A stretch of DNA of 64,000 nucleotides from an uncultured Tidjanibacter sp. (GTDB taxonomy: Bacteria > Bacteroidota > Bacteroidia > Bacteroidales > Rikenellaceae). Shown in pieces: positions 25,964-34,368 of this stretch. Under the pieces are notes generated by a model. That model saw only the letters and a program-made list of their open reading frames with translations, had not been told where the DNA came from and ran no database searches. Position 1 is the stretch's first letter, and each line of letters starts with the position of its first letter. The translations under genes were made by a program, and so were the position numbers. The stretch covers positions 62,001 to 126,000 of the forward strand of contig CANTVF010000001.1 in the NCBI GenBank assembly GCA_947852905.1. Direction: 5' to 3'.

Positions 25964-27372
25964 ATGCTGTTTACATCACTGTCATTTTTGCTTTTTTTCC
26001 CTACGGTATGTATTCTGTATTATTGCATGCCGCATAAGGTCAGATGGATTTTCCTGTTGTTGGCCAGCTATTATTTTTATATAAATTGGCAACCTGTTTA
26101 TGCATTGATTCTTCTTGTTACTACCGGTGTAACGTATGTGTGCGGAAGAGTCTTGGGTGAAAGACAATTATCCTCTGTAGGACGAAAAGCCGTATTGGCT
26201 GTCGGGTGTATAATACCGCTGGGATTCCTATTCGTCTTCAAGTATTATGATTTTCTGACACGAACTATTTTCGATGTGCTCGATAATGTGGGGGTCAGAT
26301 GGCCTTTGCCGGAAATGAGACTTCTTTTGCCTATAGGAATCTCATTTTATACGTTTATGGCGGTAGGATACGTGGTTGACGTATATAGAGGAACTGTAAA
26401 GGCGGAAAAGTCTTTGGGGTTGTACGCATTGTTCGTGTCTTTTTTCCCGCAGGTTACTTCCGGCCCTATAGGACGGGCGGGAGAGCTTATACCTCAGTTG
26501 AAAAGTCCGCAATATTTGAAATACGACAATGTTATTTGTGGCCTGAAACAGATGCTGTGGGGGTATTTCATGAAGTTATGCGTGTCCGACAGGTTGGCTA
26601 TATACGTGGATGCGGTATATGGCAATATTGCACATCATAATGGAACGAGTATCTTACTTGCGTCATTGTTGTATACGTTTCAGATTTATGCGGATTTTGC
26701 CGGTTATTCGCTTATTGCGATAGGTGCTGCGCGAATCATGGGCATACGATTGGCGGAGAATTTCAGACGACCATACTTTTCCAAGAACATAAAAGAGTTT
26801 TGGGGACGTTGGCACATAACGTTATCTCATTGGTTTCGGGATTATGTGTATATTCCCTTAGGAGGTAATCGGGTTTCATTGGGACGGCATTTGTCTAATT
26901 TGATGATTACTTTCCTGTTGAGCGGTTTGTGGCATGGCGCCGAATGGAACTTTATTTTATGGGGGGGGTGCACGGAGTATTCTTGATTGTCAATGCGTTA
27001 TGGCGGAAATATAAACCATTGGTTAAGGTGTGGCATGCGCCTGATATTGTAAATATTTTTGTGACATTCGTTTGTGTGAGCTTTGCATGGATTTTTTTCC
27101 GGATTCCGGAATTGTCTACAGCATGGACTGCGATTAAAAGTATATTTACTTCGTTCGGTATGCCGTTTGTCAATATGTCTGTGTTTATTATGGGAGGATT
27201 TTCGTTGTTACTGCTTGTAATAAAGGATTTGCGTGATGAGTATGGATGGGGACGAAAATTGTTGACCCCGTCTGGTTTCATGATGAATAATATTTCCGTA
27301 GTAGCATTGACTGCATATATTTTGTTGTTCGGAGTACTTGACGGTGGCCAATTTATATATTTCCAATTTTGA
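25964..27372 (+). pseudogene. MBOAT O-acyltransferase, split by a frameshift (possible phase switch)
   Basis: Two overlapping frames, 25964-26986 (340 aa) and the frame ending at 27372, together make one AlgI-like MBOAT enzyme of about 469 aa if one G is added to the eight-G run at 26961-26968. The first frame has the family motifs L-L-P-I-G-I-S-F-Y-T-F, F-W-G-R-W-H-I-T-L-S-H-W-F-R-D-Y and the catalytic-His block L-S-G-L-W-H-G-A-E-W-N-F; it then ends W-G-G-C-T-E-Y-S-stop. With nine G it reads W-G-G-V-H-G-V-F-L-I-V, which is the expected continuation. MBOAT proteins pass acyl (usually acetyl) groups across the membrane to a glycan. As written, the last ~130 residues (several helices) are lost. 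Frames on both sides are otherwise open. Confidence 0.9.
26961..26968 (+). repeat. Eight-G homopolymer at the frameshift
   Basis: The longest G or C run noticed in the window, located exactly where the MBOAT reading frame breaks. Runs of this kind change length by slippage during replication. Confidence 0.9.
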
Positions 27373-27374
27373 TT

Positions 27375-28271
27375 ATGAAATCTGAGATAAGCAAGATATT
27401 GGGCAGTATCTTTATCATCGGCATAATGTTGATGGGAATTGACTGGGTTTTCGGACGTGTGGCCGACCATTTCTTTATCGGAAGCAGAGGGTCGAAAGTG
27501 GAATATTGTATGTCCGGAGGGGTAGATGCGGATTTGGTCGTGCTGGGTTCTTCCAGAGCGCACCATCATTATGACACTAAGTTTATTACAGACAGTCTGC
27601 ATATACAGGCATTCAATGCCGGGTTTGACGGACGTGGGTTGACCGCGCATTTGTGTCTGTTGCAGGCGATATATGAAAATGCAACTCCGCGTATCGTAGT
27701 TTTGGAACTGTTGCCTGACGATCTTTCCGGTACCCTTAATAATCGGGTTGATCTTTTGAAGCGGTATTATCGGGTAAACGATGAGGTACGGTCTGTAATG
27801 GATATGGTAGACAATTCAAATAAGCTTTTGACGTACTTTTCATTGTATCGGTATAATTCGGAGTTGCTGAAGGCGGTAGAGGAGTATATGTTTCCATATA
27901 CCAATGCCGATGATGGGTATGCGCCTCTGGATGCCGTATATGACGAAAATCTGGCAGTTACGCCGCAAACATTGGACGATAGGGTTGATCCTGTAGCTTT
28001 GTCCTGTTTGGAACAAATCGTCGAGTTGGCTGAAGAACATGGTACCGAGTTGGTTGTGGCAATATCGCCAGAATTGTTCGAACGTGTCGAGAGTTCTCCG
28101 GTCGAGGAGTATTGTAGTATATATGGTGTGCCGTTTATTGATAATTCTGCGCTTTCAGAATTTCGTATGCATACGGAGTGGTTCAACGATGCGTGGCATA
28201 TGAATAGGACGGGCGCGCGATATTATACGGAATTATTTATTTCGCAGTTGCAAAAATTAGATTTAATATAA
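27375..28271 (+). CDS. SGNH-like protein, partner of the MBOAT
   Basis: A 298-aa protein (start ATG 27375; a TTG two codons upstream overlaps the MBOAT stop). One N-terminal membrane helix (about residues 7-26) anchors a periplasmic domain with L-G-S-S-R-A-H-H-H-Y-D (SGNH block I serine region) and a C-terminal D-A-W-H-M-N-R-T-G-A (Asp-His of the catalytic triad). This is the layout of AlgX/DltD/AlgJ-type partners that complete O-acetyl transfer delivered by an MBOAT. It lies 2 bases downstream of the MBOAT gene, supporting a paired function. Confidence 0.78.
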   Translation: MKSEISKILGSIFIIGIMLMGIDWVFGRVADHFFIGSRGSKVEYCMSGGVDADLVVLGSSRAHHHYDTKFITDSLHIQAFNAGFDGRGLTAHLCLLQAIYENATPRIVVLELLPDDLSGTLNNRVDLLKRYYRVNDEVRSVMDMVDNSNKLLTYFSLYRYNSELLKAVEEYMFPYTNADDGYAPLDAVYDENLAVTPQTLDDRVDPVALSCLEQIVELAEEHGTELVVAISPELFERVESSPVEEYCSIYGVPFIDNSALSEFRMHTEWFNDAWHMNRTGARYYTELFISQLQKLDLI

Positions 28272-28272
28272 A

Positions 28273-29418
28273 ATGAGCAGATTACGTCTGATGACGATAG
28301 TGGGCACCCGTCCGGAGATTATCCGTTTGTCGGAGACTATAAAAAGGTGCGACAGGTATTTCGATCAGATACTTGTACATACGGGACAGAATTGGGACTA
28401 TAACCTGAACGAAGTCTTTTTCCGCGATCTGTCGCTGCGGCAGCCGGATTATTATCTCGATGCCGTGGGCGGTAATCTCGGTGAAACCATAGGGAACATA
28501 ATATCCAAGTCTTATGCTCTTATGGCAGATCTTAAACCGGATGCCGTGCTTGTTCTCGGGGATACCAATTCTTGCTTGAGCGTGATAGGCGCCAAACGCC
28601 TGCATATTCCTATTTTCCATATGGAGGCCGGTAACCGTTGTTTTGACGAGTGTCTGCCGGAGGAGACCAACCGCCGGATAGTCGATGTGACGGCCGACGT
28701 GAATATGTGCTATTCGGAACATGCCCGCCGTTATCTGAATGCGGCCGGAACACCGCGGGAAAGGACCTATGTGGTCGGGTCGCCTATGGCCGAGGTTTTG
28801 CACGCCAATCTGAAGCAAATAGAAGAGAGCGATATTCTGGCCAGACTGGGTCTGGTACGCGGAGGTTATATATTGTTGTCGGCTCACAGGGAGGAGAATA
28901 TAGATACCGAGCGCAATTTCTTCAGTCTTATGAATGCTGTCAATGCGATGGCACAGAAGTATGACATGCCTATCCTGTATTCGTGTCATCCGCGGTCGCG
29001 TAAATTTATCGAACAGAGGGGATTCCGTTTCGACAGTCGTGTGATACGGCACGATCCTATGGGATTCCACGACTACAACAATCTTCAGATGAACGCTTTT
29101 GCGGTAGTGTCCGATTCCGGTACATTGCCCGAGGAGAGCAGTTTTTTCCAGTCGATAGGGAAACCGTTTCCGGCTGTCTGCATAAGGACCTCTACGGAGC
29201 GTCCTGAAGCATTGGACAAAGGCGATTTCATTCTTGCCGGAATTACGGAAAAAGAGGTGTTGCAGGCCGTGGATACGGCCGTGTCGATGAATCGCGATGG
29301 TGCATACGGTATCCCGGTGCCTGATTATACGGATGAGAACGTTTCCGTCAAGGTAGTGAAACTTATACAGTCATACACCGGTATAGTCAACAGAATGGTG
29401 TGGCGAAAAGATGTTTGA
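28273..29418 (+). CDS. fnlC: UDP-sugar 2-epimerase FnlC (WbjD/CapG)
   Basis: A 381-aa non-hydrolysing 2-epimerase of the WecB family. Motifs: T-I-V-G-T-R-P-E-I-I-R-L near the N-terminus, L-V-L-G-D-T-N-S, H-M-E-A-G-N-R, P-E-E-T-N-R and a late S-D-S-G-T-L-P-E-E. With FnlA and FnlB in the same operon it is best assigned as FnlC, which inverts C2 to give UDP-L-FucNAc, rather than WecB itself. It is separated from fnlAB by the MBOAT/SGNH pair and starts 1 base after the SGNH stop. Confidence 0.92.
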   Translation: MSRLRLMTIVGTRPEIIRLSETIKRCDRYFDQILVHTGQNWDYNLNEVFFRDLSLRQPDYYLDAVGGNLGETIGNIISKSYALMADLKPDAVLVLGDTNSCLSVIGAKRLHIPIFHMEAGNRCFDECLPEETNRRIVDVTADVNMCYSEHARRYLNAAGTPRERTYVVGSPMAEVLHANLKQIEESDILARLGLVRGGYILLSAHREENIDTERNFFSLMNAVNAMAQKYDMPILYSCHPRSRKFIEQRGFRFDSRVIRHDPMGFHDYNNLQMNAFAVVSDSGTLPEESSFFQSIGKPFPAVCIRTSTERPEALDKGDFILAGITEKEVLQAVDTAVSMNRDGAYGIPVPDYTDENVSVKVVKLIQSYTGIVNRMVWRKDV

Positions 29419-29453
29419 TGTGTGGATGCACATTTAAATAATAGCATTATATT

Positions 29454-30656
29454 ATGGATATATTGTTTTTGATGCTTAGCATGCCTGAGGGCGCTTCATC
29501 GGATATGTATGTGGATTTGGCGGAAGAATTCCGCGACCATGGACATAATGTCACTATTATGGCACCGCATACGATACCGGATAAGGATACTGTGGTTGTA
29601 AACGAACGTGGAATGAAAGTCGTACGCGTTCGTGCAAAACAGACGCAAGGCGTCAAGAATATGTTCAAGAAAGGTATCGCCTTGGCATTGTTGCCTTACT
29701 ATTTCAGAAAGGCATATGACAGGTTTCTGGCAAATGAGAAATTCGATTGGATTTTCATGCCTACGCCTCCGATAACCTTGATAGATTTTGTCTCTTTTGT
29801 GAAAAGTAGGACGCATGCGAAATTTTATTTGATATTGCGCGATATACATCCTCAGAGCGCTGCGAGTATCGGGTTGATCAAATATCGTTGGATGTATGAT
29901 TATCTTGACAAACGTGCTCGGAAAGGGTATGCAATCGCGGATCGTATCGGGTGTATGTCGCAAGGGAATATAGATTTTGTTGCCCGTACTTATCCGCAGT
30001 TGGATCGCAGTAAACTGGTTATTTTGTTGAATTGGCAGAAAGATACCGGTACGCCTGATACGGCTGTTACCGATATAAGGGACAAATATGGGCTTTCTGA
30101 TCGGTTTCTGGTCCTTTTCGGGGGTACTATAGGTCTGGGACAGCGTATAGAAAATATAATTTCTCTTGCAAGGCATTATCGCGATCATGAAGATATCGTT
30201 TTCGTTATCATAGGCAAGGGAGTGCAAAAGGATCGTTTGGAACGCTTGGCGGCGGAGAGTGGGCTGGAAAATATAAGGTTTATCAATTTCCTGCCCAGAA
30301 ACGAATATCTCGATTTCGTGAGGTCTGTGGATATGGGATTGATATCTATCAATGAGAATTACAAGGTCCCTACGTGTCCTTCTAAGGCCGTATCCTATAT
30401 GGCTTTGAAAATTCCTATTTTTGCCATGATAAATCCGGGCAGCGACTATGGCGATATGATCGAAAAGGCCGGGGCAGGATATTGGACGGTAGGCGGAGAT
30501 GCCATAGATTTCAGAAAATTCGATGCCATATACGCGGATAAGAATCTTAGAAAGACTATGGGAGAATGCGGTTATGCGTTCTACAGTAATAATCTGACGT
30601 CTTTGAATGCGTATTCAACGATAATGGAACAGATATATGGGGGATCGGCAATTTAG
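29454..30656 (+). CDS. WbuB-like GT4 glycosyltransferase
   Basis: A 400-aa GT-B enzyme resembling WbuB, the L-FucNAc transferase found beside fnlABC in E. coli O26-type clusters. It has the N-terminal L-A-E-E-F-R-D-H-G-H-N-V-T block, P-T-P-P-I-T-L-I, the R-D-I-H-P-Q-S segment and C-terminal F-G-G-T-I-G-L-G-Q and C-P-S-K-A-V-S-Y-M. Adjacent fnlC supports L-FucNAc (or FucNAm) as donor; this is inference. The 3' end overlaps the next gene by 20 bases. Confidence 0.83.
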   Translation: MDILFLMLSMPEGASSDMYVDLAEEFRDHGHNVTIMAPHTIPDKDTVVVNERGMKVVRVRAKQTQGVKNMFKKGIALALLPYYFRKAYDRFLANEKFDWIFMPTPPITLIDFVSFVKSRTHAKFYLILRDIHPQSAASIGLIKYRWMYDYLDKRARKGYAIADRIGCMSQGNIDFVARTYPQLDRSKLVILLNWQKDTGTPDTAVTDIRDKYGLSDRFLVLFGGTIGLGQRIENIISLARHYRDHEDIVFVIIGKGVQKDRLERLAAESGLENIRFINFLPRNEYLDFVRSVDMGLISINENYKVPTCPSKAVSYMALKIPIFAMINPGSDYGDMIEKAGAGYWTVGGDAIDFRKFDAIYADKNLRKTMGECGYAFYSNNLTSLNAYSTIMEQIYGGSAI

Positions 30657-31239
30657 TTCGGCGTATCGGTTCTTGAAAAAAATAGGGCTGAATTATCCGG
30701 AACAGGAGTATGGGCATGTCTCTTTTGGCCAAATCTTTAAAAAGACGTTTAAAACATACAGGGATGCTTTTCTGTTGCGTCATATAATGAATTCAGCGTT
30801 ATTGTCTCCGTTGTTGCCGAGGAAGATAAGACCATGGGTTCTGAGAAAAATAGGTTGCCATGTAGGTAAGGATGTGTTTATAGGTGCCGAGATTTATGTG
30901 GATTCGGGGCATGCTGACCTGATATATATAGAAGATCATGCGCATGTAACGGCTCGCACGGTATTGTTGTGTCACAAAAGGGATTTGACAGACTATTGTG
31001 TCGGGGACGATTATGCAGCGTTAGCTTATAAAACCGGAGAAATACATTTGTGTAAAGGATGTTCTACCGGGACTGCTACTTTGATAATGCCGGGAGTGAC
31101 TATCGGTGAAGGGGCTATCGTTGGTGCGGGATCGTTGGTGACCAAAGATATTCCGGCATGGACCATTGCTACCGGTCGTCCGGCTAAAGTGGTGAAAAAA
31201 ATTCCGAACAGAGAGAACTATGAACGTACTGACATTTGA
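30637..31239 (+). CDS. Hexapeptide-repeat acyltransferase
   Basis: A 200-aa protein with a ~75-residue helical N-terminus and then a left-handed beta helix (about residues 78-190) of hexapeptide repeats (I-G-C-H-V-G-K-D-V-F-I-G, V-T-I-G-E-G-A-I-V-G-A-G-S-L-V). The end G-R-P-A-K-V-V-K-K-I-P is typical of CoA-dependent sugar O- or N-acetyltransferases. It overlaps both neighbours by 20 bases, a sign of translational coupling. The target sugar is unknown. Confidence 0.83.
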   Translation: MGDRQFSSAYRFLKKIGLNYPEQEYGHVSFGQIFKKTFKTYRDAFLLRHIMNSALLSPLLPRKIRPWVLRKIGCHVGKDVFIGAEIYVDSGHADLIYIEDHAHVTARTVLLCHKRDLTDYCVGDDYAALAYKTGEIHLCKGCSTGTATLIMPGVTIGEGAIVGAGSLVTKDIPAWTIATGRPAKVVKKIPNRENYERTDI

Positions 31240-32098
31240 TATCGAAGAGTGGTACATAGAGAGAGAATATCATGGAGATAGAATCGAACAGTATCGTAAA
31301 TTCGATTCGCTTTTAGATAGGCTTCTCGATGAACTGGATGAGCTGGGGATAAAGGCTACGTTTTTCTGTCTTGGAGAAATGGCCAGATATTTTCCCGCGG
31401 TGGTTTCCAGAATAAACGATCGAGGGCATGAAATCGGGTGTCATTCCAATAGACACGACTGGCTTACGAAATTGTCCAGAGCGGAATTGGCGGCAGATAC
31501 AGAAGCGGCGATATGCGCTTTGGAAGATCTGACAGGACGTAAGGTCGTGAGCTATCGGGCACCGGCATTTTCTGTCTGCAAGGATAACGCATGGGCACTG
31601 GAGGTTTTGGCAAGTTGCGGTATCCGGAACGATGCTTCCATATTTCCAGCGGCGAGAGACTTCGGCGGATTTCCTGATTTTGCATATAACGAACCTGTTA
31701 CAATAAATACAGGCGGATTTACGATCAGGGAATTTCCGATTAGTCCTGCTGATGTGATCGGTAAAAAAATCGCGTTTTCCGGAGGCGGATATTTTCGGTT
31801 GTTTCCGTTGGGCATTATAAACAGGTTCATGCGGAGAATGGATTATGTCATGTTATATTTTCATATCGGCGATTTGTCGGATGAAACTAAGAGTTTTATG
31901 AGTCGTACGGAATACGAGGAATATTTTAAGGAAAACGGCTCATTTAAAAACAGGGCAGTCAGATATTTTAAAGCCAATACGGGTACTCGCGGAGCAATGG
32001 ACAAGTTGGGACGGTTATTGCATAGTCATGCCTATTGTAATCTGGCGGAGGCCAATAGTATTATAGATTGGGGTAGTCGGCCTGTAATTGAACTATAA
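31220..32098 (+). CDS. Polysaccharide deacetylase (NodB homology)
   Basis: A 292-aa CE4-type protein. Motif 1 is F-D-I-E-E-W at residues 6-11, motif 2 the metal-binding H-S-N-R-H (C-H-S-N-R-H-D-W), motif 3 Y-R-A-P-A-F-S. There is no signal peptide, so it is probably cytoplasmic and acts on a lipid-linked or nucleotide-linked sugar, as in XrtA-type exopolysaccharide clusters. Removal of N-acetyl groups would expose free amines. Confidence 0.88.
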   Translation: MNVLTFDIEEWYIEREYHGDRIEQYRKFDSLLDRLLDELDELGIKATFFCLGEMARYFPAVVSRINDRGHEIGCHSNRHDWLTKLSRAELAADTEAAICALEDLTGRKVVSYRAPAFSVCKDNAWALEVLASCGIRNDASIFPAARDFGGFPDFAYNEPVTINTGGFTIREFPISPADVIGKKIAFSGGGYFRLFPLGIINRFMRRMDYVMLYFHIGDLSDETKSFMSRTEYEEYFKENGSFKNRAVRYFKANTGTRGAMDKLGRLLHSHAYCNLAEANSIIDWGSRPVIEL

Positions 32099-32102
32099 GC
32101 AG

Positions 32103-32711
32103 ATGTACAAACATTTCTTCAAACGTTTTTTCGATTTCTGGATATCGTTGATAGCATTGGTGTGTTTGAGTCCGTTGCTATTGGCGGTTACCGTTTGGTT
32201 GACTGTGGCCAATAAGGGTGCGGGGGCTTTTTTCCTGCAACCTCGTCCGGGACGAAACGGCAGGATATTCAAAGTTATCAAATTCAAATCCATGACCGAT
32301 GAGCGCGGCAGCGACGGTGAATTATTGTCCGATGCCGAGCGATTGACCAGAGCTGGGCGTTTCGTGAGATCCACTTCTATCGACGAGTTGCCGCAACTCA
32401 TCAACGTGCTTAAAGGCGATATGGCTATAGTTGGGCCGAGGCCGTTACTCGTTCAATATTTGCCTTTATATACCGAACGGCAAGCGCGTCGTCATGAAGT
32501 CCGTCCGGGGGTTACCGGCTGGGCGCAGGTCAATGGTAGGAATGCGATATCGTGGAAACAGAAATTTGAGTACGATGTATGGTATGTCGATCATGTTTCT
32601 CTTAAAACAGATTTAAAGGTTATTTTTCTTACGATAAAGAAGGTTATAAAACGAGAGGATATTTCGCAAGAGGGGTGTGCTACGATGGAATTTTTTACAG
32701 GAGATAATTGA
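32103..32711 (+). CDS. Priming sugar-phosphate transferase (PglC/WcfS-like)
   Basis: I use ATG 32103 (202 aa, M-Y-K-H-F-F-K-R-F-F-D-F); TTG 32088 is an in-frame alternative. A single re-entrant membrane helix (about residues 8-35) is followed by the catalytic domain with K-F-K-S-M, the Asp-Glu dyad in S-I-D-E-L-P-Q-L and G-P-R-P-L-L. Small monotopic transferases of this size load the first sugar-1-phosphate onto undecaprenyl phosphate; PglC and WcfS use 4-amino-FucNAc-type sugars. Four bases after the deacetylase. Confidence 0.9.
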   Translation: MYKHFFKRFFDFWISLIALVCLSPLLLAVTVWLTVANKGAGAFFLQPRPGRNGRIFKVIKFKSMTDERGSDGELLSDAERLTRAGRFVRSTSIDELPQLINVLKGDMAIVGPRPLLVQYLPLYTERQARRHEVRPGVTGWAQVNGRNAISWKQKFEYDVWYVDHVSLKTDLKVIFLTIKKVIKREDISQEGCATMEFFTGDN

Positions 32712-32717
32712 GAGGAT

Positions 32718-33692
32718 ATGGTTGCGAATTTTAATAATATATTGATAACGTCGGCTGGTAAACGCGTATCATTGGTCGAACAGTTTATCGCTGTATTGAG
32801 ATCGATTGTTCCCGAGGCGAGAGTGTATACTACGGACATGAATCCAGATATGGCTCCTGCGTGCATTAAATCTGATGGTTGCTTTAAGGTGTCACGCGTT
32901 ACCGCTCCGGGTTATATCAATGAATTATTGGATATTTGCATTAGAAGTAAAATAAAAATTGTCATACCTACCATAGATACGGAATTGTCCGTATTGGCAG
33001 CTAATAAGCAGTTGTTCCTTGATAAAGGGATAAATATTGTTGTGTCTGATATTTCATTCATAACATTGTGTCGGGATAAACGTTTTACGAGCGATTTTTT
33101 ACTATCTCATGATATTAAGGTTCCGGCATCTATAGACAAGTATAATCCTTCTTTTCCTATGTTCGCAAAACCTTATGATGGATCGCTGAGTCAGAATCTG
33201 CATGTGATCCGTTGCAGGGAAGAGTTGACTCCGGAAATTCTTGATGATCCGAAGTTGATTTTCATGGAGTATATAGATAAGTCCGAATATAAAGAATTTA
33301 CGGTCGATTTATATTATGGGAAAGATAATAAGGTCAAAGCGATTGTTCCGAGAGAACGTATAGAGATTCGTGCGGGAGAAATAAATAAGGGAATTACCCG
33401 TAAGAATTATTTGGTCTCTTTTTTGAAGAATCGACTCGAATATCTGCAAGGGGTAGTGGGATGTATTTGTATTCAGTTGTTTTATAGGGAATCTGATAAT
33501 GATGTTATAGGTATTGAGATAAATCCTCGTTTCGGAGGTGGATACCCGTTATCTTATTATGCAAAAGCAGATTATATCAGCAATATTATTAAAGAGTATA
33601 TTTTGGGAGAATCCTTGGAGTATTCGGATTCATGGCTGGATAATACATTAATGTTGCGTTACGATGCGGAGGTTATAGTGTATGCGGAATAA
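32718..33692 (+). CDS. ATP-grasp ligase
   Basis: A 324-aa ATP-grasp protein. N-terminal A domain N-I-L-I-T-S-A-G-K-R-V-S-L-V-E, then ATP-grasp residues F-A-K-P-Y-D-G-S (K in the ATP site), and the metal site G-I-E-I-N-P-R-F-G-G-G-Y-P. The fold resembles carbamoyl-phosphate-synthase-type domains. It forms a carboxylate-amine or thiol bond using ATP; in a polysaccharide operon it could attach an amino acid or carboxylate to an amino sugar. It overlaps the HAD gene by 11 bases, implying coupled expression. AT-rich relative to its neighbours. Confidence 0.85.
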   Translation: MVANFNNILITSAGKRVSLVEQFIAVLRSIVPEARVYTTDMNPDMAPACIKSDGCFKVSRVTAPGYINELLDICIRSKIKIVIPTIDTELSVLAANKQLFLDKGINIVVSDISFITLCRDKRFTSDFLLSHDIKVPASIDKYNPSFPMFAKPYDGSLSQNLHVIRCREELTPEILDDPKLIFMEYIDKSEYKEFTVDLYYGKDNKVKAIVPRERIEIRAGEINKGITRKNYLVSFLKNRLEYLQGVVGCICIQLFYRESDNDVIGIEINPRFGGGYPLSYYAKADYISNIIKEYILGESLEYSDSWLDNTLMLRYDAEVIVYAE

Positions 33693-34341
33693 TAAATTGA
33701 TAGTATTCGATTTGGATGATACGTTATATAACGAAGTGGATTTTCTTTATTCTGCATACGAAGAAATAGCAAAAAGTATAGACGTGTCGCATTGGGAGTC
33801 GTTGTTGGGAATGATGTTGGAAATGTGGCGTAAGGGCGATGATGTATTTCTGAATTTGGAAAATTTGTATCCTCATGTTGCTACAAAGCCGTCTTTATTG
33901 TCTATGTACAGAAGTCATAAACCTACTATCGTTTTATCGGAAACCGCAAAAATGGTTTTATCGGATTTGCGTCAGCGGGAGATACCTATGGGAATAATTA
34001 CAGACGGTCGTTCCGTAACTCAACGTAACAAATATCTCGCATTGGGATTATATGAATATATACCGGAACATAATTTGATAATTTCCGAGGAAACAGGTCG
34101 CTCGAAATTAGAGCCGTTTAATTTTCTTATTTTTATGAACCGTTATCCAACGTTCGATTATATTTATGTCGGTGATAATCCGTGCAAAGATTTTGTTGTG
34201 GCCAATCGACTGGAATGGAAAACTTTTGGGTTGAAAGATACAGGACGTAATATTCATTCTCAGGCGGAGCCGGTAGACGTGGATTTTAGACCTCGATATT
34301 GGTTGGATTCGATTGAAGGTATATTGGGGTATCTTGATTAA
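33682..34341 (+). CDS. HAD-family hydrolase
   Basis: A 219-aa phosphatase-like protein. Motif I F-D-L-D-D-T-L (nucleophile D10, acid D12), motif II I-I-T-D-G, motif III lysine in R-S-K-L-E-P, motif IV V-G-D-N-P-C-K-D. It overlaps the ATP-grasp gene; together they may carry out a ligation followed by dephosphorylation. Substrate not known. Confidence 0.88.
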   Translation: MRNNKLIVFDLDDTLYNEVDFLYSAYEEIAKSIDVSHWESLLGMMLEMWRKGDDVFLNLENLYPHVATKPSLLSMYRSHKPTIVLSETAKMVLSDLRQREIPMGIITDGRSVTQRNKYLALGLYEYIPEHNLIISEETGRSKLEPFNFLIFMNRYPTFDYIYVGDNPCKDFVVANRLEWKTFGLKDTGRNIHSQAEPVDVDFRPRYWLDSIEGILGYLD

Positions 34342-34368
34342 GATGTAATTTAATTTTATGATATTTTT

